From NCBI RefSeq assembly GCF_004795055.1, contig NZ_SSBJ01000008.1, forward strand, positions 1-64,000: a DNA stretch of 64,000 nucleotides, read 5' to 3'. The position numbers and the translations under genes were made by a program. A model generated the notes under the pieces. The model made no database searches. It saw only the letters and a list, made by a program, of their open reading frames with translations, and was not told the DNA's origin. Origin of the DNA: Streptomyces sp. A1136. Lineage in GTDB: Bacteria; Actinomycetota; Actinomycetes; Streptomycetales; Streptomycetaceae. Every line of letters starts with the position of its first letter. Positions within the stretch are counted from its first letter, which is position 1. This document shows, one piece after another, positions 9,805-17,718 of this stretch.

Positions 9805-11007
9805 GTGTCACACGACCACCAGGCCGACGAGGCCCTGTACGCCCGGATCGACGAGGAGGTGGCCCTGCGCGCCGACCGGCTCTGGGACATCAGTTGCGCC
9901 CTGCACCGGGACCCCGAGACCGCCTACGCGGAGCACCGCTCCTCCGCCCTGCTGAGCGCCGAGTTCGAGCGGGAGGGCTTCACCGTCGAGAGGGGCACGG
10001 CCGGGCTGCCGACCGCGTTCGTCGCCCGCTCCGGCGACGGGGACGGGCCGCGCGTGGCCCTGCTGATGGAGTACGACGCGCTGCCCGGTCTGGGGCACGC
10101 CTGCGGCCACAACCTGATCGCCGCCGCCGGGCTGGGAGCGGCGGCCGCGGTGCGGGCGGCGCTCGGGGACGCCGGGGGGACGGTGCTGGCCGTGGGGACC
10201 CCGGCCGAGGAGCGGGGCGGCGGCAAGGTGGAGTTGGTGTCGGCGGGCGTCTTCGACGGGGTGGACGCCGCGCTGATGTTCCACCCGGGGGTCCACAGTT
10301 GGGCGTGGGCGCCGCTGACGGCCCAGCGTCAGGTCAGGGTCGGGTTCCACGGCCGCGCCGCCCACCCCACCGGCAACCCGACGGAGGGCGTCGACGCGCT
10401 CGCCGCCCTGGTCCAGCTGTTCAACACCACCGCCGTACTCGCCGGGCGGCTGCCCGCCGGCTCGCACGTCCAGGGCATCGTGACGGACGGCGGCGAGTCC
10501 ACCAACGTCGTACCCGCCTACGCCGAAGGCCTGTTCGGGCTGCGCGGTGCGACGACGGGCGCGTTGGAGGAACTGGCGGCGGAACTCGACTCCTGCGCCC
10601 AGGGGGTCGCCAAGGCCACGGGCACCAAGGCCGAGGTCACCCCGGTCGGTACGGGCTACCGGCACTTCCGCAACAACCGGGCGCTGTCGGACCGGTTCAC
10701 CCGACACATCGGGCGGGCCGGCATCGCGGTCGGTGATCCGGCGCCGGGGGTGTACCTGGGCTCCTCGGACATCGGAGACGTGAGCCACCGGGTCCCGGCC
10801 ATCCACCCGTTCGTCGCGATCATGGACGAGTCCGGCTCCGATCACACTCCCGGTTTCGCTCTCGCCGCGGCGGCCCCGCCGGGGCGGCGGGCGATGCTGG
10901 CCTCGGCGCGGGCTTTGGCCTGCACGGCGGCGGACGTCTTGCTGGACGCCAGGTTGAAGGAGACGGCCTGGGAGCAGCTGCGGCAACAGGCCGCGGCGGG
11001 GGCGTGA
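9805..11007 (+). CDS. M20 family amidohydrolase
   Basis: A 400-residue metal-dependent hydrolase of peptidase family M20D, which cleaves amide or N-acyl bonds of amino-acid conjugates. H-A-C-G-H-N at 98-103 supplies zinc ligands, and T-P-A-E-E-R-G-G-G-K (about 134-143) holds the catalytic Glu and a second ligand. The lid/dimerisation domain (about 175-290) contains the H-P-T-G-N-P turn, and H-T-P-G-F near the C-terminus supplies the last ligand. It starts at GTG 9805 with GGAGG upstream, 13 bases after the dehydrogenase gene. Indole-acetyl or aminobenzoyl conjugates are common substrates in the family; the one here cannot be assigned. Confidence 0.88.
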   Translation: MSHDHQADEALYARIDEEVALRADRLWDISCALHRDPETAYAEHRSSALLSAEFEREGFTVERGTAGLPTAFVARSGDGDGPRVALLMEYDALPGLGHACGHNLIAAAGLGAAAAVRAALGDAGGTVLAVGTPAEERGGGKVELVSAGVFDGVDAALMFHPGVHSWAWAPLTAQRQVRVGFHGRAAHPTGNPTEGVDALAALVQLFNTTAVLAGRLPAGSHVQGIVTDGGESTNVVPAYAEGLFGLRGATTGALEELAAELDSCAQGVAKATGTKAEVTPVGTGYRHFRNNRALSDRFTRHIGRAGIAVGDPAPGVYLGSSDIGDVSHRVPAIHPFVAIMDESGSDHTPGFALAAAAPPGRRAMLASARALACTAADVLLDARLKETAWEQLRQQAAAGA

Positions 11008-11022
11008 CCGTACGGTGGCGGC

Positions 11023-11526
11023 ATGCGCCTGTTGCTGATCTCCGACACGCATCTGCCCACGCGCGCCAAGACGCTCCCGGCCGCCTTGGTGGCGGAGCTC
11101 GGGCGCGCGGACGTGGTCGTCCACGCGGGTGACTGGGTGGACGAGGCCGCCTACGCGCTGGTCGCGGGGCACGCCCGCGAGCTGGTCGCGGTGCACGGGA
11201 ACAACGACAGCCCGGCGCTTTGCGAGCGGCTGCCGGAGGTGGCGCGGGTGGTTCTGGAGGGCGTGCGCGTCGGGGTGGTGCATGAGACGGGGGCCGCGGC
11301 CGGGCGGGAGGCGCGGTGTGCCAGGCGGTTCCCGGACCTGGACGTCCTGGTGTTCGGTCACAGCCACATCCCCTGGGACACCACCGCCCCCGGTGGCCTG
11401 CGGTTGCTGAACCCCGGTTCCCCGACCGACCGGCGCCGCCAACCGTTCCACACGTACATGACGGCCGAGGCCGTCGGCGGGGAGCTGACCGGGGTCCGGC
11501 TGCACCGGTTGCCACCCGCGCGCTGA
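11023..11526 (+). CDS. YfcE-type metallophosphoesterase
   Basis: A 167-residue calcineurin-like phosphoesterase of the YfcE/MJ0936 group. Metal-binding motifs are all present: S-D-T-H at 7-10, G-D-W-V-D at 37-41, G-N-N-D near 63, H-E-T-G, and G-H-S-H near 112 with N-P-G-S following. Family members hydrolyse phosphodiesters or phosphomonoesters with two metal ions; physiological substrates are mostly unknown. It follows the M20 gene by 15 bases and runs head to tail with it. It converges on the STAS gene. Confidence 0.88.
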   Translation: MRLLLISDTHLPTRAKTLPAALVAELGRADVVVHAGDWVDEAAYALVAGHARELVAVHGNNDSPALCERLPEVARVVLEGVRVGVVHETGAAAGREARCARRFPDLDVLVFGHSHIPWDTTAPGGLRLLNPGSPTDRRRQPFHTYMTAEAVGGELTGVRLHRLPPAR

Positions 11527-11544
11527 CGCCCGGGCCCCGCGCCT

Positions 11545-11907
11545 TCACGGCGGGCCGTGCGGGCCGCCGGGTCGCTCGGCCTCGGCGCCTCCGTCCCCGA
11601 GGAGGACCGGGCCCAGGCCGCTGATCTCCAACAGTCTCCGCAGGTGGCCGGGGACTCCCGTGAGGACCACCGATCCTCCCGCGTCCAGGGCCCGGCGGCG
11701 CAGTTGCACGAGGGCGCTGAGGCCGGAGGAGTCGCAGAAGGTCACCGCGGAGACGTCCAGGACGAGCCGCGGGTTGACCTCGACCAGACTCGTGGCCTCC
11801 TCGCGCAGTTGACGAGCGGTGTGCCAGTCCATGGCGCCGGCGAGCGCGGCGACCAACCGGGGGCCGTCCGCTTCCCGGACGCTCAGACGCAGGACGCTGT
11901 GGTTCAC
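11545..11907 (-). CDS. STAS domain anti-sigma factor antagonist
   Basis: A 120-residue single STAS-domain protein of the SpoIIAA/RsbV type. L-V-L-D-V-S-A-V-T-F-C-D-S-S-G-L (48-63) is the family core; Ser60 or Ser61 is the expected phosphorylation site. Unphosphorylated antagonists bind an anti-sigma kinase and free a sigma factor. The GTG start at 11905-11907 overlaps the stop codon of the SpoIIE-type phosphatase gene by four bases (GTGA), so phosphatase and likely substrate are translationally coupled. This is a neat two-gene switch module without its kinase. Confidence 0.9.
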   Translation of the reverse strand: MNHSVLRLSVREADGPRLVAALAGAMDWHTARQLREEATSLVEVNPRLVLDVSAVTFCDSSGLSALVQLRRRALDAGGSVVLTGVPGHLRRLLEISGLGPVLLGDGGAEAERPGGPHGPP

Positions 11908-13163
11908 GGGTCGGCCGTGCCGGTGTGGGCCGCCGCCTCCCGCGTGCGCTCGGGCCTGGGTCCGAGCCATTCGCACAGCAGGATGGTGGCGTCGTCGTCG
12001 AGGTGTCCCTCGTGGTGCTCCATGACGGCCTGGATGAGGCGCCTCAGGGTCTCCGGCACCGGCAGCCCGTCGGCGTGCCGGCGGATGAGGAAGTCGCTGA
12101 ACCGTTCGAGGCCGAACTCGTTCGAGCCGGGACGGCGCGCCTCGGTGATGCCGTCGGTGTACAGCACCAGCCGGTCCCCGGGTTCCAACTGCTCCCGGCA
12201 GACGGTGACCGGCAGTTTGAGGTCGGTGCCCATGGGGTGGGCCGGGGGACACGTCAGCCGGCTGGTCCACCGGCCGCCCCGGATGACGAGGGGCGGATGG
12301 TGGCCGCGGTTGACCCAGGTCAGCTCGCCGGTCGAGGTGTCGAGGTCGGCCAGGATGCCGGTCACGTAGGAGTCGTGCCGGAACTGCTCCAGCAGCAGCT
12401 CCTCCACCCGCTCGCTCGTGTCGACCAGGTCCGACCCCTGGCGGCGGGAGTTGCGGCAGGCACCGACCGCCAGGTTAGCCGCCAGTCCGGCGGCGGTGTC
12501 GTGTCCCATCGCGTCGAAGATCGACAGGTGCACCACCGGACCGGCCAGGGCGTAGTCGAAGGCGTCGCCGCTGATCCGGTAGGCGGGCTCCATGACGGCC
12601 GAGATCACCACCCGGCCGTCCGCGTAGGTGCGCGGGGGCATCAGGTGCCACTGCATCTCCGCGGCGACGTTCATGGGAGTGGTCCGCACGAGGCGGGCGT
12701 AGGAATCGCTGTGGTCCCGCTTGGTGACGACCAGCAGGGCCAGGAGGGAGGCGAGGGACTCGGCGTCCTGCCTGGCCTGGTCGTCGTCGTGGGGGGTGGT
12801 CAGCCTGACCAGGCCCAGCCGCTCGGCGCCGTCCAGCATGGGCACCCACCACTGGAGGTCGTCCCGTACCGTCACGGGCACGATCTCGCCGTACTGGTAG
12901 GCACGGCCGGCCAGCGTGCCCTCGATCGGCAGCTCGGGCTCCGCGACGCAGTCCCCCGGGGCGGGTACGTCCAGCCCCATGCCGGTGAGCAGCCGCAGCA
13001 CGCTGCCCTGCACGTCGGCGACGTAGACGCACACGTCGGTGAAGCCGGCGTACGCGCCGTGGACGCGGGCCTGCTCCGGTACGCGTTCCATCGGCATGAG
13101 GTGGCTGGCCGCCAGCAGGCCCATCAGCATGCGTCGGCTGCCGTGCTCGCGCTCGATCGTCAC
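11904..13163 (-). CDS. SpoIIE-type PP2C phosphatase with GAF-like sensor
   Basis: A 419-residue protein. The first 150 residues look like a GAF-type sensor region (V-C-V-Y-V-A-D-V-Q-G, then W-W-V-P-M-L-D). Residues about 165-395 form an RsbU/SpoIIE PP2C serine phosphatase with the metal aspartates in S-G-D-A-F-D-Y and D-A-M-G-H-D, and Y-T-D-G-I-T-E, D-D-A-T-I-L. Such enzymes dephosphorylate STAS antagonists. The target is very likely the STAS protein whose gene overlaps its stop codon. GTG at 13163 has GAGAGGA upstream and is preferred over a GTG seven codons earlier that lacks a site. Confidence 0.9.
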   Translation of the reverse strand: MTIEREHGSRRMLMGLLAASHLMPMERVPEQARVHGAYAGFTDVCVYVADVQGSVLRLLTGMGLDVPAPGDCVAEPELPIEGTLAGRAYQYGEIVPVTVRDDLQWWVPMLDGAERLGLVRLTTPHDDDQARQDAESLASLLALLVVTKRDHSDSYARLVRTTPMNVAAEMQWHLMPPRTYADGRVVISAVMEPAYRISGDAFDYALAGPVVHLSIFDAMGHDTAAGLAANLAVGACRNSRRQGSDLVDTSERVEELLLEQFRHDSYVTGILADLDTSTGELTWVNRGHHPPLVIRGGRWTSRLTCPPAHPMGTDLKLPVTVCREQLEPGDRLVLYTDGITEARRPGSNEFGLERFSDFLIRRHADGLPVPETLRRLIQAVMEHHEGHLDDDATILLCEWLGPRPERTREAAAHTGTADP

Positions 13164-13263
13164 CGAGTCCTCTCGTCCGCTCACGGCCCGGTACGTGACG
13201 GGGGTACGTCACAGCCCCGGTGCGTCACGGCCCAGTCCAGCACACCGGGGCCGGCGCCGCCCC

Positions 13264-14856
13264 TCAGGAGGTCGCGCCGCCCCGGAGCCGGAGGGACCTC
13301 AGGGCCGTACGGGCGGCGTTGGCACCGGGCGCCCCGTGTACCCCGCCGCCGGGGTGGGCCGTCGAGGAGGCGAGGTAGAGGCCGCGGACGGGGGTGCCGG
13401 GGCGGCCGGTGCCGGGGACGGGACGGAAGAGCAGTTGCTGGTGCAGATTGGTGGTGCCCTGGTTGACGGCGCCGCCGATCAGGGCCGGGTTGAGTTGTTC
13501 CAGGTCAGGGGGTGCGAGGACGCGACGGGCCCGTACGGTGGCGCCGAAACCGGGGGCGTAGCGCTCGATCTGCGCCTCGACGCGGGCGGCGATCGCCTCC
13601 TTGTCGCGTTCGTCCCACGTGCCGGTGATGGCGCCCGGGCCGTCGTCCGCGGCGTCACCGACGATGTTCTGGGGGACGTGGGTGTACGCCCACGCGGATT
13701 CGGTGCCGGCGGGTGAGCGGGTGGCGTCCGCCGTGGTCATCTGGCCGAGGATTACGAACGGGACGCTCGGCACCCGGCTCATCGCGATCTGGGCGGAGAA
13801 CATGGTCAGCTCGTCCAGGCCCTCGGCCAGATGGACCGTCCCGGCCCGCCGGGCGCCCTCGGACCGCCAGGGGATCGGCTCGGACAGGGCCCAGTCCACC
13901 TTGACGGTGGCGAAGTCCCACTGGAAGCGCCGCAGATCGGAGCGCAGCCGCTCGGGCAGGTGCTCCCGGCCCACCAGCCGCTCGTAAAGGATCGGGGCGG
14001 GCACGTCGGCGAGCACGGCCCGACGGACCGGGATCTCGACGCCGTCCTCGGTGCGCACGGCGACGGCGCGTCCGCCCCGGACCACGACGCGGGTGGCCGC
14101 GCGCGAGCAGTACAGGGTGCCGCCGCGCGCCTCCAGGCGGCGCACCAGGGCCCGGGTGAGGGCCTGGGCCCCTCCGACGGGCACGGGGAAGCCGTACGCC
14201 TGGCCGAGCATGCACATCAGCCAGCCGAAGCCGCCGCCGAGGGCCGACTCCGGGCCGAGGTCGGCGTGCAGGGCGTTGCCCGCGATCAGCAACCGGCCGC
14301 CCTCGCCGGAGAACTCCTCCTCGCCGAGCCTGCGGGCGGGCAGCAGCATCCTGCGGGCCAGCCGCAGGCCCTCCGCCGCGCGCAGCCGTGCGGCGAGCCG
14401 CGCGCCGGCGCGGACGGGCGGGAAGGGGGTGAACAGGCAGCCCAGGATGTCGTCGCCGGTGCGCTGCCAGAGGGCGCAGAGCCGCTCCCAGGCGGCTCCG
14501 TCGCCCGGCGCGAAGGCTTCCACGGAGGCCGCCGTGTCGTGGACGTCGCCGCCGAGGACGGCGCAGCGGCCGTCTTCGAGGGGGTGGGCGACCACCGCCG
14601 GGGCACGGCTCCAGCGCAGCCCCTGTTCTTCCAGGCGCATGTCCCGGATCACGGGGGAGGCCGCCGCGAGCGGGTAGAAGGCGCTGAACAGGTCGTGGAC
14701 GTAGTCGGGGTGGAGCCCCCGGTCGCTGCGGACCGCCCCGCCGGGTTCGGGGGCCGCCTCCAGGACCACGACCCGCCAGCCCGCGTCGGCGAGGACGTTG
14801 GCCGCGACCAGGCCGTTCGGGCCGGCGCCGATGACCACCGCGTCAGGATTCGCCAT
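13264..14856 (-). CDS. FAD-dependent oxidoreductase, phytoene desaturase family
   Basis: A 530-residue flavoprotein starting directly with the Rossmann motif G-A-G-P-N-G-L-V-A-A-N (10-20), followed by the acidic strand end V-L-E-A-A-P and G-G-A-V-R-S. The C-terminal FAD-binding segment G-L-Y-L-A-S-S-T-A-H-P-G-G-G-V-H-G-A-P-G-A-N-A-A is characteristic of the CrtI/all-trans-retinol saturase-like NAD(P)/FAD oxidoreductases. The length is normal. Its start overlaps the end of the SRPBCC gene by 14 bases, so the pair is one operon. No carotenoid synthase is nearby; the substrate is unknown. Confidence 0.9.
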   Translation of the reverse strand: MANPDAVVIGAGPNGLVAANVLADAGWRVVVLEAAPEPGGAVRSDRGLHPDYVHDLFSAFYPLAAASPVIRDMRLEEQGLRWSRAPAVVAHPLEDGRCAVLGGDVHDTAASVEAFAPGDGAAWERLCALWQRTGDDILGCLFTPFPPVRAGARLAARLRAAEGLRLARRMLLPARRLGEEEFSGEGGRLLIAGNALHADLGPESALGGGFGWLMCMLGQAYGFPVPVGGAQALTRALVRRLEARGGTLYCSRAATRVVVRGGRAVAVRTEDGVEIPVRRAVLADVPAPILYERLVGREHLPERLRSDLRRFQWDFATVKVDWALSEPIPWRSEGARRAGTVHLAEGLDELTMFSAQIAMSRVPSVPFVILGQMTTADATRSPAGTESAWAYTHVPQNIVGDAADDGPGAITGTWDERDKEAIAARVEAQIERYAPGFGATVRARRVLAPPDLEQLNPALIGGAVNQGTTNLHQQLLFRPVPGTGRPGTPVRGLYLASSTAHPGGGVHGAPGANAARTALRSLRLRGGATS

Positions 14857-15298
14857 CGGGTCGGGCTCCCTTGGACTCCACGGCTCGGGAGAGGCGTCCG
14901 AGCATGGTGCGGTGGCGGAGCTGGACGAGGAGGTCGATGGCGGCGTTGTGGAAGGACCCGTTGCGGCCGCGCAGGGGGTGTTCGTCGATGATGACGAGGG
15001 TGTCCCTGCCCCAGGGTTTGATCTCGATGGCGATGCGGGCGCTGCCGCCCTTGCCGGCCATCGCCTCCAGTTCCAGCCGGTCCGGTGGCTCGCAGACCCG
15101 TACGACGGTCCGCCCCTCGTAGGTGACGGGGCCGAGCTTGACGCGGTAGCCGAGGGTGGCGCCTTCCATGGGCCAGTGCCCCTCGTCCTCCCACGAGTCC
15201 TCGGTGCCGACCACCCAGTCGGCGTACCGGCTGCCGTCCTTGAGGACGTCCCACACCCAGGCGGGCGGACGACGTATGAGCCGGTGCTGCACTGCCAT
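14843..15298 (-). CDS. SRPBCC (START-like) ligand-binding protein
   Basis: A 151-residue protein of the SRPBCC/polyketide cyclase-like superfamily, with the typical entry V-Q-H-R-L-I-R-R-P-P-A-W-V-W-D-V-L and W-V-V-G-T-E-D-S-W. These form a helix-grip fold around a hydrophobic pocket. It starts at ATG 15298, just after GGAGGAG, and overlaps the downstream flavoprotein gene by 14 bases. This pairing suggests that it binds or presents the flavoprotein substrate, which is an inference. The long open frame extending upstream is antisense to the SDR gene. Confidence 0.85.
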   Translation of the reverse strand: MAVQHRLIRRPPAWVWDVLKDGSRYADWVVGTEDSWEDEGHWPMEGATLGYRVKLGPVTYEGRTVVRVCEPPDRLELEAMAGKGGSARIAIEIKPWGRDTLVIIDEHPLRGRNGSFHNAAIDLLVQLRHRTMLGRLSRAVESKGARPDGES

Positions 15299-15447
15299 GG
15301 CTCCTCCAGGTGCTCGGTGGCGCGTCGGTGTCCGGCGCCTACCCCGGGCGACCGGGTTCATACGGCGCGCGGACGGGCGGGCCGGTGGGGCCGGTGCGGC
15401 GTGGCACGGCGCCGGGCGGTCCGCCGCGCTCGGGCCCTCGGGGCGGT

Positions 15448-16425
15448 TCACCGGCGTCCGACGACGGCGCGGGCCCCGAGCAGGGCGGCGCAGCCGGCGG
15501 CGGCGGCCGCCGTCCTGCGGGCCGCCGTACGCGTCCCGCTGCGCCGTCCGCCCCGAACCGCCGAGCTCCCCCCGGACGGCTCGCGCAGGTTGCCCGTCCC
15601 GTCCGGCGCGGTCCCGGCCCGGCCGAGGTACGCGTGCTCGGTGCGCCGGGCGAGCGCCGCGCGGGTCAGACCCGGGGCGAGGGCGTGGGCGGCCGCCAGG
15701 GACCTGGCATAGGGCCCCACCAGCACGCGCGGCCTGGGGTGGCGCATCGCGGAGGTGAGGGCGCGGGCGACCCGCTCGGGCGTCGCCACGGGCGGCAGGG
15801 AGCGCAGTTCGCGGCCGGTGTGGTTGGCCGCGTGGCGGAAGAAGGGGGTGTCCACGCCGGCGGGGAGCGCCGTGCACACGTGGATGCCGTCCGCCCCCAT
15901 CAGCGCCAGTTCGGCGCGCAGCCCTTCGTCGAAGGTCACGAGGGCCGCCTTGGACATCGCGTACCCGGACATGTACGGCGCCTGCACCACCGCTCCGAGC
16001 ATGGAGGCGACGTCGATGAGGACCCCTTCGCCCTGCCGGCGCATGACGGGCACCGCGGCCCTGGCCCCGTTGACGGCGCCGATGACGTTGACGTCGAGGA
16101 GACGGCGCAGGTCGGCCGGCGGAGTCTGGTCGAACCGGCCGAGGATGCCCACTCCGGCCACGTTGGCCCAGACGTCGATCCGGCCGAAGCGGGCGGTGGC
16201 GGCCGCGGCCAGGGCGGTCACGGCCTCGGGGTCGGTGACGTCGGTGGGGACGGCCAGCGCCTGTCCCCCGCGGCGCCCGCACAGCCGCGCCACACGGTCG
16301 AGTTCCCCGGCGCTGCGGGCGGCGAGGACCACCTGCGCGCCATGCCGGGCACAGGCCAGGGCCGTGGCGCGGCCTATGCCGCTGGACGCCCCCGTGATGA
16401 CGACGACACGGTTCTCCAGCCTCAC
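15448..16425 (-). CDS. SDR family oxidoreductase with C-terminal extension
   Basis: A 325-residue classical short-chain dehydrogenase: T-G-A-S-S-G-I-G at 11-18, N-V-A-G (variant of NNAG), catalytic Ser in D-V-A-S-M, and Y-A-M-S-K as the active-site Tyr/Lys. After about residue 260 comes an extension of about 65 residues, rich in Arg, Ala and Gly and ending in a short hydrophobic stretch (A-A-A-A-A-G-C-A-A-L-L-G), which may anchor it to the membrane as in SDR7C/YqjQ-like enzymes. GTG start with a weak upstream site. It lies 149 bases upstream of the SRPBCC/flavoprotein pair on the same strand. Confidence 0.87.
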   Translation of the reverse strand: MRLENRVVVITGASSGIGRATALACARHGAQVVLAARSAGELDRVARLCGRRGGQALAVPTDVTDPEAVTALAAAATARFGRIDVWANVAGVGILGRFDQTPPADLRRLLDVNVIGAVNGARAAVPVMRRQGEGVLIDVASMLGAVVQAPYMSGYAMSKAALVTFDEGLRAELALMGADGIHVCTALPAGVDTPFFRHAANHTGRELRSLPPVATPERVARALTSAMRHPRPRVLVGPYARSLAAAHALAPGLTRAALARRTEHAYLGRAGTAPDGTGNLREPSGGSSAVRGGRRSGTRTAARRTAAAAAGCAALLGARAVVGRR

Positions 16426-16693
16426 ACCGGGCGTCTCACCGGTACCGGCGGATTCATGCCCCGGAAGGCGGCCCGCGTGGCGTCGGGCCGGGCCCGGCGG
16501 CCCTCGTCCTCACGCTCCGTGGTTCACCGGAATGCAGTGCTTCCGAATGCCCCGTCCTCCCGGCCGGTGGAGGCTGTTGCCATTCCCGGGGCTCCAGCCG
16601 CCCGCCGCACGGTGCGGGACCGCTGAGGGAGTCGCCCACCTGCCGGCACGGCGGGGTGGAAGAGCCGGACCCACCTGCCAGAGGAGACCTTCG

Positions 16694-17656
16694 ATGAGCG
16701 CCGTCTCGAAACAACGCTGGGAGCACGCCGTCGTCACCGGCGGCGCCGGTTTCGTGGGTTCACACCTGTGCGCCGCGCTACTGGACGAGGGCACGGACGT
16801 GACGTGCGTGGACGACTTCAGCACCGGTCGGCCGGAGAACATCGCCGCCCTGACCGGCAGGCCGGGCTTCACCCTGTGCCGGGCCAACGTCTCCGAGCCG
16901 TTCACGGTGCCCCGCCCGCCGGACCTCGTGCTGCACCTGGCGTCGCCCGCCTCGCCGGCGGACTACCTGCGGCTGCCGCTGCACACCATGGAGGCGGGCA
17001 GCCTCGGCACCCGCAACGCCCTCGAACTCGCCCACCGGTCCGAGGCGCGCTTCCTGCTCGCGTCCACCTCCGAGGTGTACGGCGATCCGCAGGAACACCC
17101 GCAGAACGAGCGCTACTGGGGCAACGTCAACCCCGTCGGGCCGCGGAGCGTGTACGACGAGGCGAAGCGTTTCGGCGAGGCGCTCACGACCGCCGAGGCC
17201 GGTTTCCACGGGACGGACACCGCGATCGTGCGGCTGTTCAACACCTACGGGCCCCGGATGCGCGGTTACGACGGTCGGGCCGTGCCCACCTTCATCCGCC
17301 AGGCCCTGGCGGGCGAGCCGCTCACGGTCACCGGTGACGGGTTGCAGACCCGCTCGCTGTGTTACGTGGACGACACGGTGGCGGGCATCCTCGCGATGGC
17401 GGCCCACGGCATGCGGGGCCCCGTCAACATCGGCAATCCGACCGAGATCACGATGCTGGAACTGGCCCGGGTGATCATCGAACTCACCGGCTCCGATTCC
17501 GAGATCCGCTTCATCGAACGGCCCACGGACGACCCGAGCGTGCGCTGCCCCGACATCACGCTGGCCCGCGACAAGCTCCAGTGGGAGCCGCGGGTGGCCG
17601 CCGAGGACGGGCTGCGGCGCACCATCGCCTGGTTCCGGGCCCAGCCGGACGGCTGA
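16694..17656 (+). CDS. UDP-glucuronate decarboxylase-like NAD-dependent epimerase/dehydratase
   Basis: A 320-residue extended SDR. G-G-A-G-F-V-G at 16-22 binds NAD, and the catalytic triad candidates are T-S-E at 125-127, Tyr154 and Lys158. L-A-S-P-A-S-P-A-D-Y, S-E-V-Y-G-D-P, Y-W-G-N-V-N-P and Y-D-E-A-K-R closely match UDP-glucuronic acid decarboxylase (UXS), which makes UDP-xylose. It is the first gene of a ten-gene operon and has GAGGAGAC upstream. In this setting it supplies a nucleotide sugar, either UDP-xylose or a related product. It does not look like HldD, the heptose epimerase. Confidence 0.85.
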   Translation: MSAVSKQRWEHAVVTGGAGFVGSHLCAALLDEGTDVTCVDDFSTGRPENIAALTGRPGFTLCRANVSEPFTVPRPPDLVLHLASPASPADYLRLPLHTMEAGSLGTRNALELAHRSEARFLLASTSEVYGDPQEHPQNERYWGNVNPVGPRSVYDEAKRFGEALTTAEAGFHGTDTAIVRLFNTYGPRMRGYDGRAVPTFIRQALAGEPLTVTGDGLQTRSLCYVDDTVAGILAMAAHGMRGPVNIGNPTEITMLELARVIIELTGSDSEIRFIERPTDDPSVRCPDITLARDKLQWEPRVAAEDGLRRTIAWFRAQPDG

Positions 17657-17718
17657 CGCCCGAGCGCCAGGGCCCGTCCGTCCCCGCGCCGTTCCCTCCG
17701 CCGAAAGGCCCGCCAGAC

